Of a DNA stretch of 33,369 bases, positions 9,874 to 20,100 are shown one piece after another. The stretch comes from Bacteroidota bacterium (lineage in GTDB: Bacteria; Bacteroidota; Bacteroidia; Bacteroidales; F082). The translations under genes and the position numbers were made by a program. The stretch covers positions 1 through 33,369 of the forward strand of contig JAGXRB010000048.1 in the NCBI GenBank assembly GCA_018336075.1, given 5' to 3'. The notes under the pieces are model-generated. The model saw only the letters and a program-made list of their open reading frames with translations, had not been told where the DNA came from and searched no databases. Every line of letters starts with the position of its first letter. Within the stretch, counting starts at the first letter, position 1.

Positions 9874-10689
9874 ATGATAACTGACAAATTTGAAGAACAA
9901 GTTTTTTTTACAACAGCAAGAATTACGTCTCCGACAAATTTAGGATTAGGAAGTTCTGTTGGGACTGGTTTTTTGATACAAGCTCCATTAAATGATGAGG
10001 AAAAAAGAAATGTAATATTACTTATCTCAAATAAGCATGTATTCGTAAATCCCAAAGGAAATATCAACTTCAATTTCAATAGAAAAACAGCCGATGGAAA
10101 ACCAGACTTTGGAAATGTTCAATCCTTTACCGCTGCTGACTTTGCATCGATATATACAGAACATCCTGACCAGAATGTTGATCTTGCATGTATTAATGCT
10201 TCAAATATTTCTCAGCCTGAGTATAATATTTACCATAGAGCATTAACACCGGATTTAATTTCAGAGTTTGATGAAGATTTATTAATTCCTGGCCTTGATG
10301 TGTGGTTTATCGGTTATCCGGAAAACAGATTTGACACTGTAAATAATTTGCCATTATTACGACGAGGCTATATTTCAAGTCTCCCCAAAATTGATTTTAA
10401 TAATAAAAAACAATTTGTGATTGATGCTCAAGTATTTCAAGGATCAAGTGGAAGTCCAGTTTTTGCACCAATTAAAGGAAAATTTAGACTTATAGGTGTT
10501 GTGACCGAAACAATGATAAAACATGGAAAGCTTCAAGCAATACCTGCTTTTCAAGCTGCATTAGGTGTTCAGCAAATACTAGGACTTGGATTAGTAATAA
10601 AAGCAACACAAATAAAAGAATTAGTGAATCTTGCTGTTGATAAAGTTAAAGAAGCTCTTAAGAAGAATGATGAACCAATAAATGAATGA
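9874..10689 (+). CDS. Trypsin-like serine protease (S1-type fold)
   Basis: SNKHVF (His), DLACIN (Asp), FQGSSGSPVF (Ser) triad motifs. Confidence 0.75.
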   Translation: MITDKFEEQVFFTTARITSPTNLGLGSSVGTGFLIQAPLNDEEKRNVILLISNKHVFVNPKGNINFNFNRKTADGKPDFGNVQSFTAADFASIYTEHPDQNVDLACINASNISQPEYNIYHRALTPDLISEFDEDLLIPGLDVWFIGYPENRFDTVNNLPLLRRGYISSLPKIDFNNKKQFVIDAQVFQGSSGSPVFAPIKGKFRLIGVVTETMIKHGKLQAIPAFQAALGVQQILGLGLVIKATQIKELVNLAVDKVKEALKKNDEPINE

Positions 10690-10695
10690 AGCCCA

Positions 10696-10768
10696 GCAGC
10701 CAACACGCTGTATATGTTATAGTTCCGCTTCGCTCCACTACAACACATACAGCGGGAACGTTAATTCC
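10696..10768 (+). other. attC-like recombination site 2
   Basis: GCAGCCAAC + CGCTGTATATGTT ... AACACATACAGCG + GGAACGTT; GCAGCCAAC is the reverse complement of GTTGGCTGC at 9818..9826. Confidence 0.65.
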
Positions 10769-10806
10769 CCAACCCCAACCAAAAATCAATCAAAAAACCT
10801 AACCCC

Positions 10807-12357
10807 ATGAACGATATTATCTGTCCGAATTGCAAAACAGCTTTTAAAGTGGATGAAGCCGGATTTGCCAGCATTCTGAAGCAAGTTAGAGACCAGCAGT
10901 TTGATGACGAACTGCAAAAACGCCTGGAACTGGCAGAAAATGAAAAGCAAAATGCTGTCAGGCTTGCTGAGGCTCAGCTTAAAAACACGATGCAGGAGGA
11001 GCTGGTAGCAAGGGATAAGGAAATTCTTGAACTGAAAGCTAAAAACGATCTTGAACTTTCTGATCAGTTGTCACAAAAAGAGAAACTGATTGCTGAAATG
11101 AAGGCCAAAATTGAAAATGCCGAAAACGAGAAGAAACTTTCGGTGGCTGAGGCAATTAAGCAAATGGAGAAAGAAAACGATACGTTGGCGAATGAAATAA
11201 AGCACAAAGAACTTGAAAAAGAAAATGCTGTCAAGCTGCTTGAGGCAAACCTTAAAAACACATTGCAGGAAGAAATGGCAAAAAAAGACAGCTTTATTGC
11301 AGAGATGAAATCAAGGAATGAGCGTGAACTTGCTGAGCTGCTTCGAATAAAGGAGACTGAGTTGGCTGAGATGAAAGCCAAACTGGAGCATACGGAGCTG
11401 GAGAAAAAACTCAGTGTGACGGAGGCTGTTCAAAAAATTGAAAAAGAACGCGATGAGTTGGCTATTGCCATGAAGAATAAAGAAATAGAAAAACAATTGT
11501 ATGAAAAATCGCTGATTGAGAAGTTCAACGCAGAACTTAAGACGAAAGAAGACATCATCAAAATGAAAGATGAAGAAATTGCTTTGCGCAAAGATATGAA
11601 GCTCAAACTCTCGACAAAGATGGTTGGCGAAACGCTGGAGCAGCACTGTGAAACTGAATTTAACAAACTTCGCGCTACAGCTTTCCAGAAAGCTTATTTC
11701 GAAAAGGACAACGATGCCCGAACGGGAAGCAAAGGCGATTTCATCTACCGTGAATCTGATGATGCCGGAAATGAAATCATATCGATCATGTTCGAGATGA
11801 AAAATGAAGGCGATGAAACTGCGACAAAGAAAAGGAACGAAGATTTCTTTCGGGAGTTGGACAAGGACCGTACTGAAAAGAAGTGTGAATATGCAGTGCT
11901 TGTTACCCTTTTAGAAGCTGAAAGCGAACTTTATAACTCTGGCATTGTGGATGTTTCACATAAGTTCCAAAAAATGTATGTTGTTCGGCCTCAATTTTTT
12001 ATTCCCATTATCACACTGCTGCGCAATGCAGCCATGAATTCATTGAAGTACAAAGCAGAACTCAATCTGGTAAAAAGCCAAAATCTTGACATCACCCATT
12101 TCGAGGAGAAAATAAACATTTTCAAGGAAGGGTTTTCCCGGAATTATTTGCTGGCGAGCAGGAAATTTAAGGAGGCTATTGATGAAATTGATAAAACAAT
12201 CGTTCATCTGCAGAAAACCAAGGAGGCTTTGCTGTCTTCTGAAAACAATCTAAGGCTTGCAAATGATAAGACAGAGGATTTGACAATTAAAAAACTAACC
12301 CACGGAAACCCAACCATGAAAGCGAAGTTTGAAGAGTTGAAAGGTAAAGGAGAATGA
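10807..12357 (+). CDS. DUF2130 domain-containing coiled-coil protein
   Basis: N-terminal [20 protein letters not shown] and C-terminal [10 protein letters not shown] ... [29 protein letters not shown]. Confidence 0.85.
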   Translation: MNDIICPNCKTAFKVDEAGFASILKQVRDQQFDDELQKRLELAENEKQNAVRLAEAQLKNTMQEELVARDKEILELKAKNDLELSDQLSQKEKLIAEMKAKIENAENEKKLSVAEAIKQMEKENDTLANEIKHKELEKENAVKLLEANLKNTLQEEMAKKDSFIAEMKSRNERELAELLRIKETELAEMKAKLEHTELEKKLSVTEAVQKIEKERDELAIAMKNKEIEKQLYEKSLIEKFNAELKTKEDIIKMKDEEIALRKDMKLKLSTKMVGETLEQHCETEFNKLRATAFQKAYFEKDNDARTGSKGDFIYRESDDAGNEIISIMFEMKNEGDETATKKRNEDFFRELDKDRTEKKCEYAVLVTLLEAESELYNSGIVDVSHKFQKMYVVRPQFFIPIITLLRNAAMNSLKYKAELNLVKSQNLDITHFEEKINIFKEGFSRNYLLASRKFKEAIDEIDKTIVHLQKTKEALLSSENNLRLANDKTEDLTIKKLTHGNPTMKAKFEELKGKGE

Positions 12358-12460
12358 ATTGAGGTGCTTTGTTTGAAAGGGGGATCGAGAGTTTTTAATT
12401 TACAAAATGGCGTAAAAATGAATCACTTGTTTTACTTATCTTAAACTAATTGGTAAAGAA

Positions 12461-12961
12461 ATGAAACATGTAAAAAAAGATTACACGCTAGAAGAACTAA
12501 AGGAAAAGGAAGAAATTTCGGTAAGAGCAATCAATTGTTGTGCTTATGCAGATATTTACACAGTAAATCAACTGGTTACCTTTTATAACAATTTCGGGGC
12601 TTTTTGGGTTATTCCCAACTGTGGATTAATTTCGCATTACAAATTACTGAGTATATGTCTGAAGTATATACAGCCGAATGATTTCATCGAACTGGATGAC
12701 AAGGAGTTTAAGAAAGTACTTAAGATTTTTCCTGACTTGCTTGATTCTTTCACTTACGACCAAACTGGCGACATAGAAGCTGCTCCCATGCGCAACGACA
12801 TCCGCATCATGCGGAGAGGGCACAAAACAATTGCTGCGAAACCAAATCAGAACGAAGAGACCATACGGATATGGACCTCACCTCTTTGTTTTTGGAGTTC
12901 AGCTGCTTTGCCAGGTTTCAAATACTCTGAGAAAAAGAAAGCCTGGTGGAAACATAGATAA
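12461..12961 (+). CDS. Small protein with RNA polymerase alpha C-terminal-domain-like helix-hairpin-helix
   Basis: EEISVRAINCCAYADIYTVNQLVTFYNNFGAFWVIPNCGLISHYKLLSI resembles the alpha-CTD LSVRALNCL...I.T...L....IPNCG pattern. Confidence 0.5.
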   Translation: MKHVKKDYTLEELKEKEEISVRAINCCAYADIYTVNQLVTFYNNFGAFWVIPNCGLISHYKLLSICLKYIQPNDFIELDDKEFKKVLKIFPDLLDSFTYDQTGDIEAAPMRNDIRIMRRGHKTIAAKPNQNEETIRIWTSPLCFWSSAALPGFKYSEKKKAWWKHR

Positions 12962-13026
12962 TGTTTGTGAAATCGGATTTATCTGTACATTTGAGTTGAT
13001 TTTTTAGGAACGAGATATAACATTTA

Positions 13027-16000
13027 ATGAATACTAAATTTTTTACCAATCAGGATCAGAATACCCTCATCAACAAAATCGAGGGAATATTTCAACATAA
13101 ACAGATTCACTTTTTCGATGCCTTGGTTGGTTACTTCAGAGCATCGGGTTATTTTAGAATTAGGGAGTTTGTAAAAAAATCAGATCAGATCAGGGTTTTA
13201 GTGGGAATCAATATCGACAACTTGATTCATGAGGCAAGTTCACAAGGCCTGCTTTTCGATAGCAATGCCGAAAGAGCTCAGGAAGAGTTCTTTCTTGAAA
13301 TAAAAAAAAGCATTCAAGAAGCCGAATATGATAAAGATGTTGAAAATGGAATGATTCAGTTAATTTCGGACATCATCACCGGTAAAGTTAAAATCAGGGC
13401 TCATCCAAAACAGAATATACACGCCAAAATCTATATTTTCAGAGAAAAAGAAAAACACGATCATGGTTATGGGTCAGTTATTACTGGATCAAGTAACTTA
13501 ACAGATGCCGGGCTTTCCCGTAATTTTGAGTTCAATGTGGAGCTAAGGGAAAATTCTGATATTGAGTTCGCTACAGAAACTTTTGATAAACTTTGGGAAG
13601 AATCTGTTCCTGTTGCTGAAGAATACATTGAGAAACTTCAGAAAGACACTTACCTGAATGATACATATACTCCTTATGAAGTATATTTGAAATTTCTAAT
13701 CGAATATTTTGGCAAAAGCATCGAATTTGATCCCAATTCAATTACTGATTTACCAAAAGGTTTTAAACGTCTATCCTACCAAATTGATGCTGTTAATGAT
13801 GGCTTTGCCAAAATGATGAAGCATAGTGGATTTCTCCTTGCCGATGTTGTGGGATTAGGGAAAACAATTGTAGCTATAATCATTGCAAAAAAATATTTCT
13901 ACACCAATGGTTTTCCCACATATCGTTCCAGAACATTAATAATCGTTCCCCCGGCTTTAAAGGACAACTGGTCCGAGACGGTTGATAAATTCAGGTTAGA
14001 CAATGTCAAAATTGTTACCAATGGAAGCCTGCATAAAGTGACCGACCCGGCGAAATATGATTTGATAATTGTTGATGAGGCGCACAAGTTCCGCACCGAC
14101 ACTGCCACAATGTATAATGATTTGCAAAAAATATGCAAAACTCCTACAAAACGCATTTTACCCAACGGGACAGTGGTGCAAAAGAAAATCATGTTAGTTT
14201 CTGCCACACCTTTGAACAATCGCCCGGAGGATATAGCTAATTTGGTTTATTTGTTTCAGGACAGCAAAAACTCAACGCTTGAAACAGGCAACCTTCAGAA
14301 TTTTTTCAGGGTTCAGATTGATGCTTACAGGAAATTGAAAAATGAAAAAGACATAAAAGTTGTTCAGGCTGGTGTTAAGAAAATCTATGAAAGAATCCGC
14401 ACAAAAGTTATTGAGCCATTAATTGTGAGAAGAACAAGAACCGACCTGCTTGTGCACAAACAATATGCTGAAGATTTAATGAACCAGGGGATTAAATTCC
14501 CTAAGGTCAAAGAACCAAAGAAGATTTTTTACCAATTAGAACCTCATTTGGAACTTCTCTATGACAAAACAATATTTGTACTCAGTAACGAAACACAGGG
14601 ATTAACTTACAATCGTTACAGAGCAATTGGCTTTCTGAAACAACCAAAAAAAAGCAAGTACAAGCAAGCAGACATGATTTCGGGACAATTGGCACGAATC
14701 ATGAAAACCTTGCTTGTTAAAAGAATTGACAGCAGTTTTTTCGCCTTCAAGCAATCCCTAGAACGCTTTTTATTGGCAACCAAGGCAATGGTTACGATGT
14801 TTGAGAACGGTAAAATATACATTGCACCAAATTTACCTGTCTCTGATATGATAAACGAGGGTAAAGAAGAAGAATTACTCAATCTTATTATCGAAAAATC
14901 AATTGACGATCCTACCATTGAGATTTGTGAACCTGATGATTTTGAGTACAATTTTCTCCCGGGTTTGAAAAATGATTATGAGTTACTCATAAACTTAAAT
15001 GACGACTGGAAAAAAATAATTGAAGATCCAAAACTGGATGTTTTTGTCGACTACCTTAAAAATAAACTACTCAGTAAAACGATCAATCCTCAGTCAAAAC
15101 TTGTTGTTTTCTCCGAAAGTAAAGAAACAACTGACTATTTGTTTAGGGAGCTTAAAAGGAAAGTCAACTATCGCATTCTTTCTGTTGATAGTGGATCCAG
15201 AAAAGAGAAAATGCCATCAATACGACAGAATTTTGATGCTAATCTGTCTAAAGCAGAACAAAAAGATGATTTCGATATCGTCATTTCTACTGAAGTTTTA
15301 GCTGAGGGCATCAACTTGCACCGTTCAAATGTTATTGTAAACTATGATACACCCTGGAATTCAACAAGATTGATGCAACGCATTGGTAGAGTCAACAGAA
15401 TTGGCTCTACAGCAGAAGAAGTGTTTGTTTTTAACTTCTACCCAACGGCTAAAGTAAACAATGATATCGAGCTCGAGAAAAAAGCCATTATGAAACTCCA
15501 GGCTTTTCATGCCGCATTAGGCGAGGACAGTCAAATCTATTCACCTGATGAGGAAACAGAATCATTCGGACTTTTTGATAAGCAAATGGAAGAAGAAACG
15601 GACGAAAAGTTGACTTACCTGATGATGATTCGTGACTTTAAAGAAAAGAACCCTGCGCTTTTCAAGCAAATAAAGAACATGCCTTTACGCGCAAGAGTTG
15701 GTAGAAAAAATGCCATTCTGAAGAATGGCACCATTTGCTTCATCAAAGACGAAAAACGGGATGCGTTTATTTATATCAAGCCAAACAACGAAGTTGATGA
15801 ACTTACATTCCTCGAAACAGTAAGGCAATTCGAAGCTTTTCTCAACGAAAAAGGAATCCCCTTGCACAACCAGCACCACGAGCAGGTGCAAAAAGCTATT
15901 AAGGTTTTTGCCGATAAAGCTGAGGATGAAAAAGCAAAAGACAAAAAAGTTGATGTCACCCAGGGTCCAAACGAAAAAAGTGCTATTGCATACCTCGACG

Positions 16001-16287
16001 CATTGCTTCATTTACCTTTTATCAACGACAAGGAATCTAAGCTTATCATCATTGCTAAAGAAGCTATCCGAAAAGGTAGATTTCAAAACTTGCAGCGCGA
16101 CATAAACAAACTTCATAAAGCCGTCAAGAAAACACCCCTAAATCCTGTGCTGATTCTTGAAAGAATTGTTGGAATACTAAACAGCTATCCGCTAAAGCAG
16201 GAAGAAGATGAAATATATCAGGAATTACAGATCGTAAAACCAAGAATTTATAACCCGGAAATAATTATCACTGAAAGTTTTAGCTGA
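13027..16287 (+). CDS. PLD-family nuclease domain fused to SF2 (SNF2-like) helicase
   Basis: HAKIYIF...GSSNLTDAGLSRNFEFNVEL (HxK PLD motif); VVGLGKT (Walker A), IIVDEAHKF (DEAH), LVSATPLNN, STEVLAEGINLHRSNVIVNYDTPWNSTRLMQRIGRVNRIG (motifs V/VI). Confidence 0.9.
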   Translation: MNTKFFTNQDQNTLINKIEGIFQHKQIHFFDALVGYFRASGYFRIREFVKKSDQIRVLVGINIDNLIHEASSQGLLFDSNAERAQEEFFLEIKKSIQEAEYDKDVENGMIQLISDIITGKVKIRAHPKQNIHAKIYIFREKEKHDHGYGSVITGSSNLTDAGLSRNFEFNVELRENSDIEFATETFDKLWEESVPVAEEYIEKLQKDTYLNDTYTPYEVYLKFLIEYFGKSIEFDPNSITDLPKGFKRLSYQIDAVNDGFAKMMKHSGFLLADVVGLGKTIVAIIIAKKYFYTNGFPTYRSRTLIIVPPALKDNWSETVDKFRLDNVKIVTNGSLHKVTDPAKYDLIIVDEAHKFRTDTATMYNDLQKICKTPTKRILPNGTVVQKKIMLVSATPLNNRPEDIANLVYLFQDSKNSTLETGNLQNFFRVQIDAYRKLKNEKDIKVVQAGVKKIYERIRTKVIEPLIVRRTRTDLLVHKQYAEDLMNQGIKFPKVKEPKKIFYQLEPHLELLYDKTIFVLSNETQGLTYNRYRAIGFLKQPKKSKYKQADMISGQLARIMKTLLVKRIDSSFFAFKQSLERFLLATKAMVTMFENGKIYIAPNLPVSDMINEGKEEELLNLIIEKSIDDPTIEICEPDDFEYNFLPGLKNDYELLINLNDDWKKIIEDPKLDVFVDYLKNKLLSKTINPQSKLVVFSESKETTDYLFRELKRKVNYRILSVDSGSRKEKMPSIRQNFDANLSKAEQKDDFDIVISTEVLAEGINLHRSNVIVNYDTPWNSTRLMQRIGRVNRIGSTAEEVFVFNFYPTAKVNNDIELEKKAIMKLQAFHAALGEDSQIYSPDEETESFGLFDKQMEEETDEKLTYLMMIRDFKEKNPALFKQIKNMPLRARVGRKNAILKNGTICFIKDEKRDAFIYIKPNNEVDELTFLETVRQFEAFLNEKGIPLHNQHHEQVQKAIKVFADKAEDEKAKDKKVDVTQGPNEKSAIAYLDALLHLPFINDKESKLIIIAKEAIRKGRFQNLQRDINKLHKAVKKTPLNPVLILERIVGILNSYPLKQEEDEIYQELQIVKPRIYNPEIIITESFS

Positions 16288-16297
16288 AAATAATTTC

Positions 16298-16321
16298 AAT
16301 TACCCCGAATTCGGTCTAATT
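16298..16321. promoter_or_regulatory. Imperfect palindrome upstream of KilA-N gene, candidate operator
   Basis: AATTACCCCGAATTCGGTCTAATT, matching AATTA-N3-CGAATTCG-N3-TAATT. Confidence 0.55.
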
Positions 16322-16344
16322 AAACAAAACTAAATTCATTCAGA

Positions 16345-17163
16345 GTGGCGAAAACCAATAAAATACATGTAAAAGACATCCAGATAGCAATCATCAATGA
16401 CGAATTTGGTGATTTCATTTCACTCACTGATATGTTAAAAGCCAAAGACGGTGATTTTTTTATTGCTGATTGGCTTAGAAATCGCAATACAGTTGAATTT
16501 CTGGGTGTATGGGAAAGTGTCAACAATCCAAGTTTTAATTATGGCGAATTCGCCATAATTAAAAGTCAGGCTGGTTTAAATAATTACAAAATCAGCGTCA
16601 AAGATTGGGTTCAAAAAACAAATGCAATCGGTTTGAGATCTACTGCAGGTAGATATGGGGGGACATACGCACATGTCGATATTGCATTTGAGTTTGGTAT
16701 GTGGATTTCTGCGGAGTTTAAAGTATATCTCATAAAAGAATTCAAACGCTTAAAAGAAGACGAAAACGAAAGGTTAAAACTAAACTGGGACTTCCAGCGA
16801 ACATTGGCCAAAGTCAACTACCGCATTCATACCGACGCAATCAAAGAAAACCTTATCCCAAAAGAATTGAATAAAAACCAGGTATCCTTTATATATGCCG
16901 ACGAAGCCGATATGCTTAATGTGGCTTTGTTTGGCAAAACTGCGCAGCAATGGAGGTCCGAAAACCCAACTGCATCTGGAAACATCCGCGATATGGCTAC
17001 AATCGAACAATTGGTAGTTTTATCAAATCTTGAAAGTATCAATGCCATGCTCATTCATCAGGGTTTAGCGCAATCCAACAGGCTGTACCAACTTAACCAA
17101 ATGGCTATTACGCAAATAAAGTCGCTTCTGAACCACAATTCATCCATTGGAAAACTGAAATGA
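16345..17163 (+). CDS. KilA-N domain protein (GTG start)
   Basis: EFGDFISLTDMLKAKDG..FFIADWLRNRNTVEFLGVWE, NAIGLRSTAGRYGGTYAHVDIAFEFGMWISAEFKVYLIKEFKRLKEDE. Confidence 0.88.
   Translation: MAKTNKIHVKDIQIAIINDEFGDFISLTDMLKAKDGDFFIADWLRNRNTVEFLGVWESVNNPSFNYGEFAIIKSQAGLNNYKISVKDWVQKTNAIGLRSTAGRYGGTYAHVDIAFEFGMWISAEFKVYLIKEFKRLKEDENERLKLNWDFQRTLAKVNYRIHTDAIKENLIPKELNKNQVSFIYADEADMLNVALFGKTAQQWRSENPTASGNIRDMATIEQLVVLSNLESINAMLIHQGLAQSNRLYQLNQMAITQIKSLLNHNSSIGKLK
16533..16564. repeat. Perfect 32-bp palindrome inside KilA-N CDS
   Basis: TTTTAATTATGGCGAATTCGCCATAATTAAAA equals its own reverse complement. Confidence 0.95.
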
Positions 17164-20100
17164 AAGAACTTGAATTAAAAAATATACTCCGGATGGAGTT
17201 TGATTTCGAAAAGAACTGGAAACCATTGTTCTCGCTGCTATTCAAAAAGGTTCAATATTTCAGCAATCCATCAAACCCATTTTTCGAAAACTCAAAAGTT
17301 ATTTCCGGCAAGCAAACTGGCCTTGTCAAACTTGATGATGGAAAACAATTGGCCATTTTTGAAGTTGAAGTTGACGATAGTATTCATATCGACAAGAACC
17401 GTCAGGGCTTAAGGGAGATTGCAATCAAACACATTGACCAGAATATTACTCATGGGGCTTTTGTTTTCTTTTACTCAAAAAAACAGACCGATTACAGGTT
17501 TTCTTTCATTGCTAAATGGTCTGAGATTGATCTTGAAACAGGTGCATTTATAAAAGGTGAAACTAAGCCCAAACGCTATACCTATCTGTTGGGAGGCAAC
17601 GAGGCTTGCACTACTGCTGCAAAGCGTTTGTTAATGCTTGCTGCAAAACGTGATAATCAGGAAATTGGAATCAAAGATATTATTGATACTTTCTCGGTTG
17701 AATCGCTTAAAAAGGAATTCTTTAGAACCTACAAAGAGCATTATGAAAAGTTTTGGCGTTACATTGCCAATACTGATAATGGTTATCGAGACATATTACT
17801 TGATAAGGATGTAACTAAAGAAGAGGTAAAGAGGGAAAAGCCTATTCGAGATTTCGCTAAGAAACTCTTGGGTAGGATAGTATTTCTGCATTTCTTACAG
17901 AAAAAAGGGTGGATGGGTTGCTCAGTCAATACTAACAAATGGGAGAATGGCGAGAAACAATTTATGCAACAACTCTTTGCTGATTTTTCCGATAAAACCC
18001 GTTTTCACAGTCAATGCCTTACTAAATTGTTTTTCAATACGCTGAACACAAGAAGACCCAATGATATTTTTGAAACAAAAGGATTAAGCGGAAAACTAAA
18101 TGGTTCGCGTGTTCCTTACTTGAATGGGGGTTTGTTTGATGCTGATAAACCGGAGGAAGTTTTAACGATTGACTTTCCTGAAAAGTACTTTGCAGAATTG
18201 CTTGAATTTTTTGAACAGTACAATTTTACCATTGACGAAAACAGGCCCGATGACCATGAAGTAGGTATTGATCCAGAAATGTTGGGGCATATTTTTGAAA
18301 ACTTATTGGAAGAAAACCGGGAGAAAGGTGCTTTTTATACCCCAAAAGAGGTGGTGCAATATATGTGCAAGGAAAGCATTGTCCAATACCTGAGCAATTC
18401 GTTTGATGCGAAAGCTGATATTGAAATGTTTGTACGCAATCATGTTGTTTCTGAAAGCCTTGTTACTAAAGACAATGCTGTTTTGCTGAATAAATTACTG
18501 GACGAAATAAAGGTTTGCGACCCTGCCATTGGCTCAGGGGCCTTTCCTATTGGCATTTTGCAGGAAATTTTTGAAGCCAAAAAGTTTATTCATGATTATC
18601 TTATTCCCGTTGAAAAATTCAACCCTGCACAGGTAAAGAAAGACATTATCCAAAATTCAATCTATGGGGTTGATTTGGAAAAAGGAGCAGTTGACATTGC
18701 ACAACTCCGCTTTTGGTTGGCTTTAGTAGTTGACGAGGAAAACCCGCACCCATTGCCCAACCTCGATTATAAAATTATGCAGGGAAACAGCCTGCTCGAA
18801 AGCTTCGAAGGAATTGATTTAAGCAAAGCCGCCCTTTTTGAAGAACCAAAAGTTCGAATAATTGAACCTGATTTATTCCTTGAACCCGAAACAGTTTATG
18901 GTTTCACCGATAAAAACAGAAACGATATAAAAGAGCTTGTTTCCTCCTACTTCAAAGTGGAAGATAAATCCGAAAAGGCTGAAATTCGGAAGCGAATAGA
19001 TAAAATTGTTACCGAACATATTGATAAATCGTTGGAAGGTTACGAAAACCGACTGTTGATTGAAATTGCAGGTTTGGAAGAAACATTAAAACGGCATAAG
19101 GAGTTTTTGCGAAAATCGGACAAAACAGAAAAGGAAATAGAAAAACGAAAAAAACAACTGGAGCAGAAAGGCGAAGCCCGCAAAAAACTGCTTGCTTTTG
19201 AGTATACCGACGAACGCCCCTATTTCCTTTGGCATTTGTTTTTTATGGATGTGTTTGAAAAAGGTGGTTTTGATGTAATCATTGGTAATCCGCCTTATAT
19301 ACAATTGCAAAAAATGGGCAAAAATGCCGATATTTTGCAAGATGCAGGTTTTAAAACATTCAAACGCACAGGCGATATATACACCTTGTTTTTCGAAAAA
19401 GGAATTGAAATTTTAAAGGACAAAGGAACTTTAACTTATATTACTTCTAACACTTGGATGCGTACCAATTTTGGCGAAGGTCTAAGGGAATTTTTTGTTA
19501 CCAAATCAAATCCCGAAATACTTCTCAACTTTGAAGATACCAAAATATTTCCTACAGCAACTGTTGAGGTAAACATAATGGTTACCAAAAAAGAAAAATG
19601 GAATAAAAACCTTCAAGCAGTTGCAATTAAAGGCGATTATGTGCCTGGCAATTCTATAAACGATTATTTAAATGCGAAAAAAATTGTTCTGTACGATTTA
19701 GACAAAGAAAGTTGGGTTATTGTTGATAACGATGATTTTGAAATAAAAAATCAAATTATCAAAAAAGGGATTCAACTTAAAGAATGGGATATTGAATTTT
19801 ACAGAGGGTTTTTAACTGGACTTAATGACGCATTTTTTATTGATGAAGTAAAAAGAAATGAAATAATTAGAATTGAGCCTAAAAGCGAAGAAATTATTAA
19901 ACCCTTATTAAGAGGTCGAGAAATAAAAAAGTTTGGTTATAATTTTACAAATCATTATGTAATTTTTCCCCATAATGGAACTAAAGAAGATAAAAAGAAA
20001 AAACTCCCAGCAATAAAGAGAATAGAAGTTGAAAAAGAATATCCAACAATTTATAATCATTTACTTCAATATAAAGATTCAAATTCGCCGTTAGTTAAAC

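Noticed and set aside
16537-16560. GAATTC centre of palindromes as an EcoRI-type recognition link to the methylase
   Set aside because: The symmetry extends far beyond 6 bp and the Eco57I-type methylase is expected to recognise an asymmetric site; operator interpretation is better.
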